A stretch of DNA of 43,460 nt from Collinsella sp. (GTDB lineage: Bacteria; Actinomycetota; Coriobacteriia; Coriobacteriales; Coriobacteriaceae), in assembly GCA_019424965.1 (NCBI GenBank), contig JAHYYL010000020.1, forward strand, positions 1 through 43,460, given 5' to 3'. This document shows positions 1 to 8,255 of this stretch, in pieces. Numbering within the stretch: the first letter of the stretch is position 1; each line of letters opens with the position of its first letter. The notes below the pieces were generated by a model that saw only the letters and a list, made by a program, of their open reading frames with translations, had not been told where the DNA came from and ran no database searches. Position numbers and translations under genes: made by a program.

Positions 1-52
1 TGTGACCTCCCGGTTATCAGCCGGACGCTCTAACCAACTGAGCTACAGGTCC
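1..52 (-). tRNA. tRNA-Ile (GAT), 3' part cut off by window edge
   Basis: Read on the minus strand from 52, the sequence gives a 7-nt acceptor strand GGACCTG, then TA, a D-arm starting GCTCAG, and an anticodon stem with the 7-nt loop CTGATAA, so the anticodon is GAT (Ile). The variable region, T-arm and 3' acceptor strand lie outside the window. A consensus-like promoter sits just upstream (67-96). Confidence 0.9.
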
Positions 53-66
53 ATCGCGCAAGGGAT

Positions 67-96
67 ATATTAGACGAGTCGTTACGCGCGCGTCAA
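67..96 (-). promoter_or_regulatory. promoter of tRNA-Ile
   Basis: On the minus strand a -35 box TTGACG (96-91) and a -10 box TAATAT (72-67) are separated by 18 nt. The expected start is about 7-10 nt before the tRNA 5' end at 52. The fit to a housekeeping sigma-70/SigA promoter is good. Confidence 0.75.
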
Positions 97-100
97 CAAC

Positions 101-285
101 TTTTTTGAAAATCTTTGGAGGGTGTTCGCCCCGGCCGCACGGCGGCATGTGAAGTCGCCTGCTCGGACAGTCCTGACTCGCGCAGAGAGCACATTAAGTG
201 CTCTCCGGCTCGTGCGGAACTCGCGATCGACTTCGCATGCCGCCGTGTGGCCGGGGCGAACGCGAGTCCCGAGGTTTTCAAAAAA
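101..285. repeat. 185-bp long inverted repeat between gyrA terminator and tRNA-Ile
   Basis: The left end TTTTTTGAAAA (101-111) is mirrored by TTTTCAAAAAA at the right end (275-285). Inner arms 124-157 and 228-261 are complementary over 34 nt with two mismatches. The centre is a perfect 8-bp stem (185-192 with 198-205) around the loop ATTAA. The region between arms pairs only partly. Short open frames in it are mirror images of each other and look non-coding. No flanking target duplication is visible. It fills most of the roughly 300-bp gene-free gap between tRNA-Ile and gyrA. Its function is unknown. Confidence 0.8.
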
Positions 286-312
286 GCGGTCGGCGCGCAG
301 TGCGCCGACCGC
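280..312 (-). terminator. rho-independent terminator of gyrA
   Basis: On the minus strand an 11-bp perfect stem (312-302 with 296-286, loop 297-301) is followed by six T residues (285-280). It lies 41 nt past the gyrA stop. The T tract is also the right tip of the long inverted repeat. Confidence 0.85.
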
Positions 313-352
313 CGATATATGGGGTCTGATATTTTCTACCAGCTAGGGCCTC

Positions 353-3100
353 TTACTCGTCTAGGAGATCCTCTGGCATGTCGTTGCCGTCGCCTAGGTC
401 GACTGGGGTATTTTCGGCATCGACCGTTGCCTCGGCCTCGGCGCCTTCGCCTTCGGGCTTTTCCTTAGCTGCCGTCATGCGGGCGACAGCGCACACACGG
501 TCGTTGTCGTCGACGGTCATCATCTTGACGCCCTGGGTGGCTCGGCCGGTCTGGCTAATCTCATCGGTCTTGACGCGAATGACCGTCGCGCCTTCCGTCA
601 CGATGAACAGCTCGTGCTGCGGACCCACCGTCTTCATGGCCGCGAGGTTTCCCTTGCGCTCGGTCATCTGGATGGTGTAGACGCCCTGGCCGCCGCGGTT
701 CTGCTCCGGATAGTCCGCGACCGGCGTGCGCTTGCCGTAGCCGCGCTCGGTGATGACAAACAGGTCGCCGTTGCCGTTGGTAACCTCCATACCCAAAACG
801 CTCACGCCGTCCTTCATGCTAATACCGCGAACGCCGCTGGTGTCGCGTCCCGTGGCGCGAACCTGGTCCTCGGGGAACATGATCGCCTTGCCCGCAGTGG
901 TGGCCAGGATGATCTTGTCGCCCTCGCGCACACGGCGCACGGCGAGCAGCGCGTCGTCGTCTCTCAGATTGATGGCGATCAGGCCATCACGGCGGCTGCG
1001 GTCGTAAGCGCTCATCACGGTCTTCTTGACCATGCCGCTCTTGGTGGCAAACATCAGGTACTCGTCGGCGGGGAACTCGCGGCAGCTGATGACACTCGCG
1101 ATCTTCTCGCCTTCCTCAAAGGGCAGCAGGTTGACGATCGCGGTGCCGCGCGCCTGGCGCGTACCCACCGGCAGCTCGTGCACCTTCAGGCGGTAGACCT
1201 TGCCCTTGCTCGAGAAGAACAGCACGTACTCGTGCGTGGACGCGATAAACATCTCGTCGATGACGTCGTCCTCTTTAAGGTTGACGCCCGACACGCCCTT
1301 GCCGCCGCGCTTCTGGGCGCGGTAGGCAGCCACCGGGATGCGCTTCACGTAGCCGGTGTGGGTGATGGTCACGACCATGTCCTCGTCGGCGATGAGGTCC
1401 TCGACATCCAGATCCTTTTCGACATGGCTGATCTCGGTGCGGCGTTTGTCGCCGAACTTTTTCGAAATCTCGCGCATCTCCTCCTTGATGACGCCCAGGA
1501 TCTTCTCCTCATGCGCCAGCAGGTCCTCGTAGTAGGCGATGGCGCGGCGCAGACCGTCCAGCTCTTCCTGGATCTTGTCGCGCTCCAGGCCAGTCAGGCG
1601 GCGCAGCTTCATCTCGAGGATGGCCGTGGTCTGCTCGGGCGTAAAGCCAAAGCGCTCGATCAGGCGGCCGCTTGCCTCGGAGTCGGTCTGCGAGGAACGG
1701 ATAATGCTGATGACCTCGTCGATATGGTCGAGAGCCATCAAGTAGCCCTCGAGGATATGGGCACGTGCCTGGGCCTTCTTAAGGTCAAAGCGAGTGCGGC
1801 GGGTGACGACGTCGACCTGGTGGTCGATGTAGTGCTGCAGCATCTCGCGCAAGCTCAGGCATTTGGGAACGCCGTTGACGAGTGCCAGGTTGTTGGCGCC
1901 AAAGGTCGTCTGCAGCGAGGTGTACTTATACAGGTTGTTGAGCACGACCTGCGGAATGACGCCCTTCTTGAGCTCGATGACCAGACGGATGCCCTTTTGG
2001 TTGGACTCGTCGCGCATGTCCGAGATGCCCTCGATGCGCTTGTCGTTTACGAGCTGGGCGATCTTCTCCTGCAAGGTGCCCTTGTTGACCATGTAGGGAA
2101 TCTCGGTAAAGACCAGGCGGCTGCGACCGGTCTTGGTGGATTCCACGTGGGCCTTGGCACGCACGGTAATGGAGCCGCGACCGGTCTCGTAGCTCTGCCT
2201 AATGCCGGCGCTGCCCATGATGATGGCGCCGGTGGGGAAGTCCGGACCGGGCATGATCTGCATAAGCTCGTCGACGGTGGCGTCGGGATTGTCGATCAGG
2301 TAGCAGGTGGCCTCGATCGCCTCGGTGAGGTTATGCGGGGCGATGTTGGTGGCCATGCCGACGGCGATGCCCTGACTACCGTTGACCAGCAGGTTGGGAA
2401 AGCGCGCGGGCAGCGCCACGGGCTCGGCGAGCGACTCGTCGTAGTTGGGCTGCCAGTCGACGGTATCCTTTTGCAGGTCGCGCAGCAGCTCCATGGCAGG
2501 CTTTGCCAGGCGGCTCTCGGTATAACGCATGGCCGCCGCGCCGTCGCCATCGATGTTGCCGAAGTTGCCGTGGCCATCGATGAGCGGCGTGCGCATGGAG
2601 AACCACTGCGCCAGACGAACCATGGCCTCGTAAACCGCGAAGTCACCGTGCGGATGGTACTTGCCGATAACTTCTCCGACCGTCCAGGCCGACTTCTTAT
2701 GCGGGCGGTTGGGGTAGATGCCGCTCTCGTTCATGGCGTACAGGATGCGGCGGTGCACCGGCTTTAGTCCGTCGCGCACGTCCGGCAGGGCGCGCGCCGT
2801 GATGACCGACATCGAGTACTCGATGAACGACTGCTTCATCTCGCGGCCGAACTCTGAAATCTGGAGCTGACCGCCGTTGATGTCCTCGCCGGCCGAAGCG
2901 CCACGATCGACCGCGCCGAAGCTCTCCTCGAGCTCGGCGTCGTCATCCTCATCATCTTCATCCTCGGCGTCGGGGTTATAGGAATCCGGATCGCCGTCCT
3001 CGCCCTGCTCGGCGCGGGCGAGTAGGCGCTTCAGATCATCGGGCATGCCGGCGTCGCCGGCCTCGTCCATACCCTCGTTGTTGTTGATATCGTCTGCCAC
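353..3100 (-). CDS. gyrA: DNA gyrase subunit A
   Basis: This is the breakage-reunion subunit of type II topoisomerase, which with GyrB introduces negative supercoils. The protein has 915 residues. The core begins near residue 90 (QSFIEYSMSVITARALPD). The active-site Tyr is Y193 in AAAMRYTE and the GyrA-box in the C-terminal beta-pinwheel is QKRGGKG. It is longer than usual because of an acidic N-terminal extension of about 55-60 residues (EDEDDEDDDAE near 46-56) and an acidic tail. In the quinolone-resistance region the motif is HPHGDFAVYE: F154 (codon TTC at 2641-2639) stands where E. coli has Ser83, while E158 is the usual Gram-positive residue. The start is GTG at 3100, with AGGAGG just upstream. 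It follows gyrB by 11 nt and is clearly co-transcribed. Confidence 0.97.
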   Translation of the reverse strand: MADDINNNEGMDEAGDAGMPDDLKRLLARAEQGEDGDPDSYNPDAEDEDDEDDDAELEESFGAVDRGASAGEDINGGQLQISEFGREMKQSFIEYSMSVITARALPDVRDGLKPVHRRILYAMNESGIYPNRPHKKSAWTVGEVIGKYHPHGDFAVYEAMVRLAQWFSMRTPLIDGHGNFGNIDGDGAAAMRYTESRLAKPAMELLRDLQKDTVDWQPNYDESLAEPVALPARFPNLLVNGSQGIAVGMATNIAPHNLTEAIEATCYLIDNPDATVDELMQIMPGPDFPTGAIIMGSAGIRQSYETGRGSITVRAKAHVESTKTGRSRLVFTEIPYMVNKGTLQEKIAQLVNDKRIEGISDMRDESNQKGIRLVIELKKGVIPQVVLNNLYKYTSLQTTFGANNLALVNGVPKCLSLREMLQHYIDHQVDVVTRRTRFDLKKAQARAHILEGYLMALDHIDEVISIIRSSQTDSEASGRLIERFGFTPEQTTAILEMKLRRLTGLERDKIQEELDGLRRAIAYYEDLLAHEEKILGVIKEEMREISKKFGDKRRTEISHVEKDLDVEDLIADEDMVVTITHTGYVKRIPVAAYRAQKRGGKGVSGVNLKEDDVIDEMFIASTHEYVLFFSSKGKVYRLKVHELPVGTRQARGTAIVNLLPFEEGEKIASVISCREFPADEYLMFATKSGMVKKTVMSAYDRSRRDGLIAINLRDDDALLAVRRVREGDKIILATTAGKAIMFPEDQVRATGRDTSGVRGISMKDGVSVLGMEVTNGNGDLFVITERGYGKRTPVADYPEQNRGGQGVYTIQMTERKGNLAAMKTVGPQHELFIVTEGATVIRVKTDEISQTGRATQGVKMMTVDDNDRVCAVARMTAAKEKPEGEGAEAEATVDAENTPVDLGDGNDMPEDLLDE

Positions 3101-3111
3101 GTTACCTCCTC

Positions 3112-5142
3112 TTAAGCGTCAAGGAACCGAGCATCATGCGCATGCTTTTCAATGTACTCGCGGCGATAGCCGACCTCGGAACCCATGAGCTCGCGCACGG
3201 CGCGGTCCGCCACCACGGCGTCCTCGATCGACACGCGCTGCAGGATACGGGTCTTGGGGTCCATCGTCGTCGAGGCAAGCTGCTTGGGGTCCATCTCGCC
3301 CAGGCCCTTGTAGCGCTGAACGGTATAGCCCTTGCGCTTCTTGGTGATCTTGCCGTCCTTGGCCTTGCCGTCCTCGTCGTTGTCGTCGGGGTTCAGGCCC
3401 AGGCTCTGAATGGTGTCGCGCAGAATCTCGTCTTCGGGCTGGCGGCCGTTGGGATACACGTAATGGATCTTGTTGCGTACCTTAATGCCAAAGATGGGCG
3501 GGCAGGCAACATAGACATAGCCGGCATCGATCAGCGGGCGCATGTACTTGTAGAAGAACGTCAGCAGCAGGATGCGGATGTGCGCACCGTCGACGTCTGC
3601 ATCGGTCATGATGATGATCTTGTGGTAGCGCGCCTTGGTGATATCGAAGTCGCCACCGTCGCCGGCACTCGTCGTGACGCCGCAGCCGATCGCGGTAATC
3701 AGCGACTGGATGGTGTCACTCGAGAATGCGCGATGGTCACCAACGCGTTCGACGTTCAGAATCTTGCCGCGCAGGGGCAGAATCGCCTGGATGTCTCGGC
3801 GACGGCCGTCCTTGGCCGAACCGCCTGCCGAGTCGCCCTCTACGATGAAGAGCTCGGTCAGCTCGGCATCGCGCACCGAGCAGTCAGCGAGCTTACCGGG
3901 CAGGGATGCCGTCTCGAGCAGGCTCTTGCGGCGGGTCGCCTCGCGCGCCTTGCGGGCGGCGTTGCGCGCCTTGCAGGCCTGTTGCGCCTTCTTGACGATC
4001 TCGCGGGCGGGCTTGGGATGCTCCTCCAAGTAATCGGCGAGGCCGTCGGTCACGATCTTGAGCGTGAGCGCGCGCATATAGGAGCTACCGAGCTTGGCCT
4101 TGGTCTGGCCCTCAAACTGCGGATCGGGCAGCTTGACCGAGATAACGGCCGAAAGGCCCTCGCGCACATCGTCGCCGGTCAGGTTGGCGTCTTTTTCCTT
4201 GAGCAGGTTCTGTTTGCGCGCGTAGTCGTTGATCACGCGGGTGAGCGCGGTGCGGAAGCCCTCAAGGTGCATGCCGCCCTCGGGAGTGTAGATGTCGTTG
4301 GCAAACGACATGACGTTCTCGCCGTAGCCGCTATTCCACTGCAGGGAAACCTCGACCTCGCCCATCTTGGCCACGGGAGCGTCCGGGTCCGATTTGCCCT
4401 CGATGTAGATGGGCTCCTTAAAGGCCTCGGGGACGTCCTTGCCCTCGTTGAGGAACTTGACGAAGTCGATGATGCCGCCCTCGTAGCAAAACTCCTCCAC
4501 GTGGGGAGTCTCCTCGCGCTCGTCGGTCAGCACGATTTTGAGGTTCTTATTGAGGAACGCCGTCTCCTGCAGACGGTTGTGCAGCGTATCGAAATCGTAG
4601 ATGCAGGTCTCGAAGATCTCGTCGTCGGGCCAGAAGGTGACGGTGGTGCCCGTCGAATCCGAGGTGCCCACGACCTCCATCTTCTTGACGGTCTTGCCGC
4701 GCGAGAACTCCATCTCGTAGGTGTTGCCATCGCGACGGACCTGAACGACCACGCGCTTGGACAGTGCGTTGACGACGGAGATGCCCACGCCGTGCAGGCC
4801 GCCCGAGACCTTATAGGCCGAGTTATCGAACTTACCGCCGGCGTGCAAGATCGTCATGACGACCTCGAGCGTCGGGATCTTTTTAACAGGGTGCTCGTCG
4901 ACGGGGATGCCGCGCCCGTTGTCGACGACCGTGATGGAGTTGTCGGCGTGGACCGTCACCTGGATCTCGGTGCAGAAACCGGCCATGGCCTCGTCGACGG
5001 AGTTGTCAACGATCTCCCACACCAGGTGATGCAGACCGCTGGCGCTCGTCGAGCCGATATACATGCCCGGGCGCTTACGAACGGCCTCGAGACCTTCGAG
5101 AATCTTAATCTCGCCGCCATCGTAATCGTTTTCGTTTGCCAC
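3112..5142 (-). CDS. gyrB: DNA gyrase subunit B
   Basis: This is the ATPase subunit of gyrase. The N-terminal GHKL ATPase contains EAVRKRPGMYIGS, the Asn of EIVDNSVDEA, DNGRGIPVDEHP and the GGLHGVG glycine loop. The TOPRIM part has ELFIVEGDSAGG and the metal-binding DADVDGAHI. It ends with the usual QRYKGLGEMDPKQL segment. At about 676 residues it is of normal length. The frame stays open to a TTG at 5160, but that would place the AAGGAGG ribosome site (5153-5147) inside the gene. GTG at 5142 (MANENDYDGG) is therefore preferred, although the spacer is short (4 nt). It is the first gene of the gyrB-gyrA unit, behind the terminator at 5192-5220. Confidence 0.96.
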   Translation of the reverse strand: MANENDYDGGEIKILEGLEAVRKRPGMYIGSTSASGLHHLVWEIVDNSVDEAMAGFCTEIQVTVHADNSITVVDNGRGIPVDEHPVKKIPTLEVVMTILHAGGKFDNSAYKVSGGLHGVGISVVNALSKRVVVQVRRDGNTYEMEFSRGKTVKKMEVVGTSDSTGTTVTFWPDDEIFETCIYDFDTLHNRLQETAFLNKNLKIVLTDEREETPHVEEFCYEGGIIDFVKFLNEGKDVPEAFKEPIYIEGKSDPDAPVAKMGEVEVSLQWNSGYGENVMSFANDIYTPEGGMHLEGFRTALTRVINDYARKQNLLKEKDANLTGDDVREGLSAVISVKLPDPQFEGQTKAKLGSSYMRALTLKIVTDGLADYLEEHPKPAREIVKKAQQACKARNAARKAREATRRKSLLETASLPGKLADCSVRDAELTELFIVEGDSAGGSAKDGRRRDIQAILPLRGKILNVERVGDHRAFSSDTIQSLITAIGCGVTTSAGDGGDFDITKARYHKIIIMTDADVDGAHIRILLLTFFYKYMRPLIDAGYVYVACPPIFGIKVRNKIHYVYPNGRQPEDEILRDTIQSLGLNPDDNDEDGKAKDGKITKKRKGYTVQRYKGLGEMDPKQLASTTMDPKTRILQRVSIEDAVVADRAVRELMGSEVGYRREYIEKHAHDARFLDA

Positions 5143-5191
5143 ACGTCCTCCTTCAGTCAAGAAAATGTGTACAGCCTTACTAGTTTATCGT

Positions 5192-5220
5192 AAAAAAATA
5201 CCCTCGGGAACGAGGGTATT
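5192..5220 (-). terminator. terminator between dciA and gyrB
   Basis: On the minus strand a 9-bp stem (ATACCCTCG / CGAGGGTAT, loop of 4) is followed by seven T residues (5198-5192). It separates the dnaA-dnaN-recF-dciA transcript from gyrB-gyrA, so gyrB should have its own promoter in 5143-5191. No convincing -35/-10 pair could be assigned there. Confidence 0.8.
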
Positions 5221-5247
5221 TGGCTCTACAAGGCCACCAGATGCGAT

Positions 5248-5811
5248 TTAAGGCTCTTTTTTGCTTTGCACGCCCTTGGCCCACTCGGCACTGGCTCTCA
5301 TGGCATTCTCGAGGGCCTCGCGCAGTTTTTGGTCTTCGATGGGCGCCACTTGGCGCTCAATCTCGGTGCGCTCGGCCTCACTTAGGTCGGCATGCGGGGC
5401 CGGCGGTCGCTCGGTCGTCGCCGGGCGCAGGCGCTCCTTGGCGGCGGGCGGCGTGTGACCGGGCGCGGTGGTTTTGAACACCAGGCCGTCCACATGCGCA
5501 CCGGCGCGCTCCATGCGCGCGCGGATGATCTCGCGCAACAGCGTCATTTCCTGCGTCCACGAGGGCGAGTCGAGATACACCAGCAGCTCATTGGACTCGG
5601 GCAGGTAACGCAGTCCCGTCACATGCCGCCCCTCGCGCGTGCCCGAGCACACCGCGTTCCATGCGCGATAGACCGTGCGCGACTCCTCGGCGGCCTCCAT
5701 CTGCGCACGGCGCTTAGGCGTTGCAGCCGCCAGGATGCGCTGGCGCTCTGCGTTCAAAAACCCGCTGAAGGCGACTGTCTCGCTCTCGCGCTCGTAATTA
5801 GCACGTCTCAC
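5248..5811 (-). CDS. dciA: DUF721 / DciA-type protein (probable helicase-loading factor)
   Basis: This is a 187-residue protein of the DUF721 family. The recognisable part is the central segment (about residues 45-115): a Trp in YRAWNAVCSGT, then LLVYLDSPSWTQEMTLLREIIRARM, typical of the DciA/DUF721 fold, which is known in other bacteria to help load the replicative helicase. The C-terminal third is Pro/Ala/Glu-rich and probably flexible. It overlaps the end of recF by 14 nt (GTG start at 5811), and the recF-DUF721-gyrB order is typical of Actinobacteria. The family call is strong. The loader role is inferred from family and position. The gene ends just before a terminator. Confidence 0.85.
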   Translation of the reverse strand: MRRANYERESETVAFSGFLNAERQRILAAATPKRRAQMEAAEESRTVYRAWNAVCSGTREGRHVTGLRYLPESNELLVYLDSPSWTQEMTLLREIIRARMERAGAHVDGLVFKTTAPGHTPPAAKERLRPATTERPPAPHADLSEAERTEIERQVAPIEDQKLREALENAMRASAEWAKGVQSKKEP

Positions 5812-6904
5812 CCATGCTCACCACCTTGGCTCGATCAAGCAGGTCATCGGTAAAGTACCCCAGGTTGGTCGTGGTTATGACCGTCTGGATATCATCGCCA
5901 ATCAGCCGCAGGAAAGCGCCGCGACGCTCACCGTCGAGCTCGCTCATCACGTCGTCCAGAAGCAGCAGTGGGGCGGTGCCCAGGACATCGCGAGCCACGG
6001 CAACCTCGGCCACCTTCCAGGACAGCACCAGCGTGCGCTGCTGTCCTTGGCTGGCAAATGAACGGGCGGAGCGACCAGCCACGGTGAACTCGATCTCGTC
6101 GCGATGCGGTCCCACCAACGTCACGCCGCGGCGAATTTCCTCGTCGGCATGCTCGTCAAGGGCAGCCAGCATGCGCTCGTACGCCCAACCCTTCAGCTCT
6201 TCGCGATCCTCGACCTGGGGCAAATCCCCCAGCGTGGACGCATAGGTCACGTTGGCAGCCTCGCCGGACGCCACTTGCCCGTAGGCAGTGTGCACATGGC
6301 CCGCCAGCCGGTCGAGTAGGGCCAACCGGTGCACGAGCAGGGCCGAACCCGCGCGGGCAATCGAATCGTTCCACGCGCCGAGCATCTCGCGGCAGCACCA
6401 GGTCTCCTTGAGCAAGGCGTTACGCTGGGTCACGCAGCGCCCATAGGTGCTCGCAAGATCGGCATAGCGTGCGCTCAGCTGCATGCCAAAGTCATCGAGG
6501 GCGGCGCGGCGCACACTGGCGCCACGCTTAACCATGTCCAGATGGTCGGGGCAAAACAGCACGCTCGGAAGAACCCCGCGCACACCGGCGGCAGAGCATC
6601 TCTTGCCGTTGCGGCTAAACGAGCGCTTACCGTCCTCCGCGCTCAATCCCATATCAAGCACGCGGCCGTCGCCCTCGAGCCTCAGCTCGATCTTGCACGA
6701 GCCCACGCCGTCATGGACGAGCTCGGCTGCGGTCGGATGCCTAAACGAGGCGCCGCTCGTCAGCAGCTGCAGCGCCTCTATGAGATTGGTCTTTCCCGCC
6801 GCGTTGGGTCCCGCAAGTATCGTCACGCCCTCGTCCAGGGCAAGGCGATAGCTATCGAAGCTGCGGTAGTGCGCGACGGAAAGATCGCGGGCGAACATGG
6901 TCAT
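5798..6904 (-). CDS. recF: DNA replication and repair protein RecF
   Basis: This is an SMC-like ABC ATPase that helps load RecA at gaps together with RecO/RecR. It has 368 residues, the normal length. The Walker A motif is GPNAAGKTN near residue 32, the signature segment is SFASQGQQRTLVLSWK and Walker B is LLLLDDVMSELD. The start ATG at 6904 lies 9 nt after the dnaN stop, with another in-frame ATG at 6898. No strong ribosome site is seen, so translational coupling to dnaN is likely. It overlaps the DUF721 gene downstream. Confidence 0.95.
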   Translation of the reverse strand: MTMFARDLSVAHYRSFDSYRLALDEGVTILAGPNAAGKTNLIEALQLLTSGASFRHPTAAELVHDGVGSCKIELRLEGDGRVLDMGLSAEDGKRSFSRNGKRCSAAGVRGVLPSVLFCPDHLDMVKRGASVRRAALDDFGMQLSARYADLASTYGRCVTQRNALLKETWCCREMLGAWNDSIARAGSALLVHRLALLDRLAGHVHTAYGQVASGEAANVTYASTLGDLPQVEDREELKGWAYERMLAALDEHADEEIRRGVTLVGPHRDEIEFTVAGRSARSFASQGQQRTLVLSWKVAEVAVARDVLGTAPLLLLDDVMSELDGERRGAFLRLIGDDIQTVITTTNLGYFTDDLLDRAKVVSMGETC

Positions 6905-6913
6905 GGCGCAGCG

Positions 6914-8017
6914 CTAGATGCGGACCGGCATGACCAGGTACAGGTAGTTGATCTTGTCGTAGGACTTGAAGATGCCCGCCTGCGAGTAGCTCTTGAGCTC
7001 CAGCGTGATCTCCTTCTCCTTGGACAGGGCATTGAGGCAGCCGAAGATGTAGTGGTAGTTGAAGGCGATGGTACCCGACTCGCCCTCGGCCTCGACATCG
7101 ATCGTCTCCTGCGCAAGGTCCTGGTCATTGGAAATGGAGGACAGGCCCATCTGCCCGTTCTCGACATCGATCTCGAACTTGACGGCGGGGTTGGCGCTCG
7201 CGATAACGGCCACGCGCTTGAGGGCGGCGTTAAAGGCGGCGACGTCGATCTTGACGCTCGTCACGCACGAATCGGGGATGAGCTGCTTGTAGTTGGGGTA
7301 CACGCCCTCGATGCGACGCGACACGTAGGTGGTGTTGCCGGCCTCGAAGACGACCTGGGTGTCGGTAGCCCCGATCATGATGGTCGCCTGGCTGGCCATG
7401 ATGTTCAGCGCGTCGTTAAAGGCGTCAGCCGGAACGTTAAGCTCAAAGGAGCCCTCGAGGGTCGAGGTCTCGACCTGCGTATCGCACACGGCCAAGCGGA
7501 AGGAATCGGTCGCTACCAGGCGTACGGTGTTGTTCTCGACCTTCATGTGCACGCCGCCCAGGATGGGGCGAGCCTTGTCGGTCGAGGTGACGCGCCACAC
7601 GCGGCCGACCATTTCGGACAAGACATCGGTCGGCAGCTCCACGGCACTCTCGATGGCATAGGCCGGAAACTCGGGGAAGTCATTGGCATCGAGCGTGTTC
7701 AGCCTAAAAGAGCTCTTCTCGCAACCAATCAGCACCTGGCGCTCGGACAGCTCAAAGGTGACCGGGGCATCGGGGAGGGTCTTGGTGATATTGGAGAGCA
7801 TCTTACAGGGAATAACCATCTCGCCCTCTTCTTCGACATGCGCCGCGATGCGATGACGGATCGAGATGGTGTAGTTAGAGGTCTGGAATTCCAAGATGCC
7901 GTCTTGGGCCTTAACGAGCACGCCCGACAGGATGGGGAGGGTGGATGCCGAAGCGACACCCTTCATAACGACGCCGATGGCTTGTGTAAGCGAGCTCTGG
8001 CTGACGGTGAACTTCAT
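6914..8017 (-). CDS. dnaN: DNA polymerase III beta subunit (sliding clamp)
   Basis: This is the ring-shaped processivity clamp for the replicative polymerase. The 367 residues match the usual length and three-domain organisation: it starts MKFTVSQSSLTQAIGVVMKGV and ends with the conserved YLVMPVRI tail that closes the clamp. The ATG at 8017 has only a weak AAAGG upstream. It follows dnaA after a 238-bp spacer that carries DnaA-box-like motifs and an AT-rich block, so its promoter probably overlaps the origin. Confidence 0.96.
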   Translation of the reverse strand: MKFTVSQSSLTQAIGVVMKGVASASTLPILSGVLVKAQDGILEFQTSNYTISIRHRIAAHVEEEGEMVIPCKMLSNITKTLPDAPVTFELSERQVLIGCEKSSFRLNTLDANDFPEFPAYAIESAVELPTDVLSEMVGRVWRVTSTDKARPILGGVHMKVENNTVRLVATDSFRLAVCDTQVETSTLEGSFELNVPADAFNDALNIMASQATIMIGATDTQVVFEAGNTTYVSRRIEGVYPNYKQLIPDSCVTSVKIDVAAFNAALKRVAVIASANPAVKFEIDVENGQMGLSSISNDQDLAQETIDVEAEGESGTIAFNYHYIFGCLNALSKEKEITLELKSYSQAGIFKSYDKINYLYLVMPVRI

Positions 8018-8255
8018 CTTTTAATACCTTTCTATAGATATAAATATCTTAATAATAGTAATAGCACTGACGAAACTGTTGATTACTCCCAAAGACGCAG
8101 GTCAGACCCAGAAAGAGAATCGACAGCAACCTGTGTGCAACAGGGGTGGTTTTCCACGTTCAAAACCTGCGCAAAACTTTTCATCACCGCGGGTTGGGTT
8201 TTAGACACCTTATGCCCGTGGTTTCGACAAGTTTTCAACAGGTGTCTCTATTTCC
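8018..8255. other. dnaA-dnaN spacer: candidate oriC part with AT-rich unwinding region
   Basis: The dnaN side holds an AT-rich block (about 8031-8064, TCTATAGATATAAATATC onward, ending TAGTAATAG), a candidate unwinding element with triplets like the DnaA-trio. The dnaA side holds motif clusters: TTTCGACAA (8222-8230) followed by AGTTTTCAACAGG (8230-8242), TTTTCCACG near 8150, and CCTGTGTGCAACAGG (8130-8144). The 13-mer AGTTTTCAACAGG occurs in reverse complement twice upstream of the ATPase gene (11431-11443 and 11484-11496). Segment 8159-8180 matches 11424-11445 at 19 of 22 positions. DnaA boxes next to an AT-rich block between dnaA and dnaN match known bacterial origins. The boxes are inferred by resemblance only. 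Confidence 0.7.

Noticed and set aside
115..346. Small open frames within the 185-bp inverted repeat
   Set aside because: Frames on both strands give near-identical peptides because the DNA is palindromic; no ribosome site, so non-coding is more likely.
2627..2629. Glu158 of GyrA (E. coli Asp87 position) as a second resistance mutation
   Set aside because: Glu is the normal residue at this position in many Gram-positive GyrA proteins such as S. aureus.
614..2767. 717-codon open frame antisense to gyrA
   Set aside because: It lies fully opposite a perfect gyrA gene, is Ala/Leu/Val/Asp-rich as expected for the complement of high-GC coding DNA, and has no recognisable domain.
3136..5193. 685-codon open frame antisense to gyrB
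   Set aside because: It is a shadow of gyrB caused by codon bias; no ribosome site or domain.
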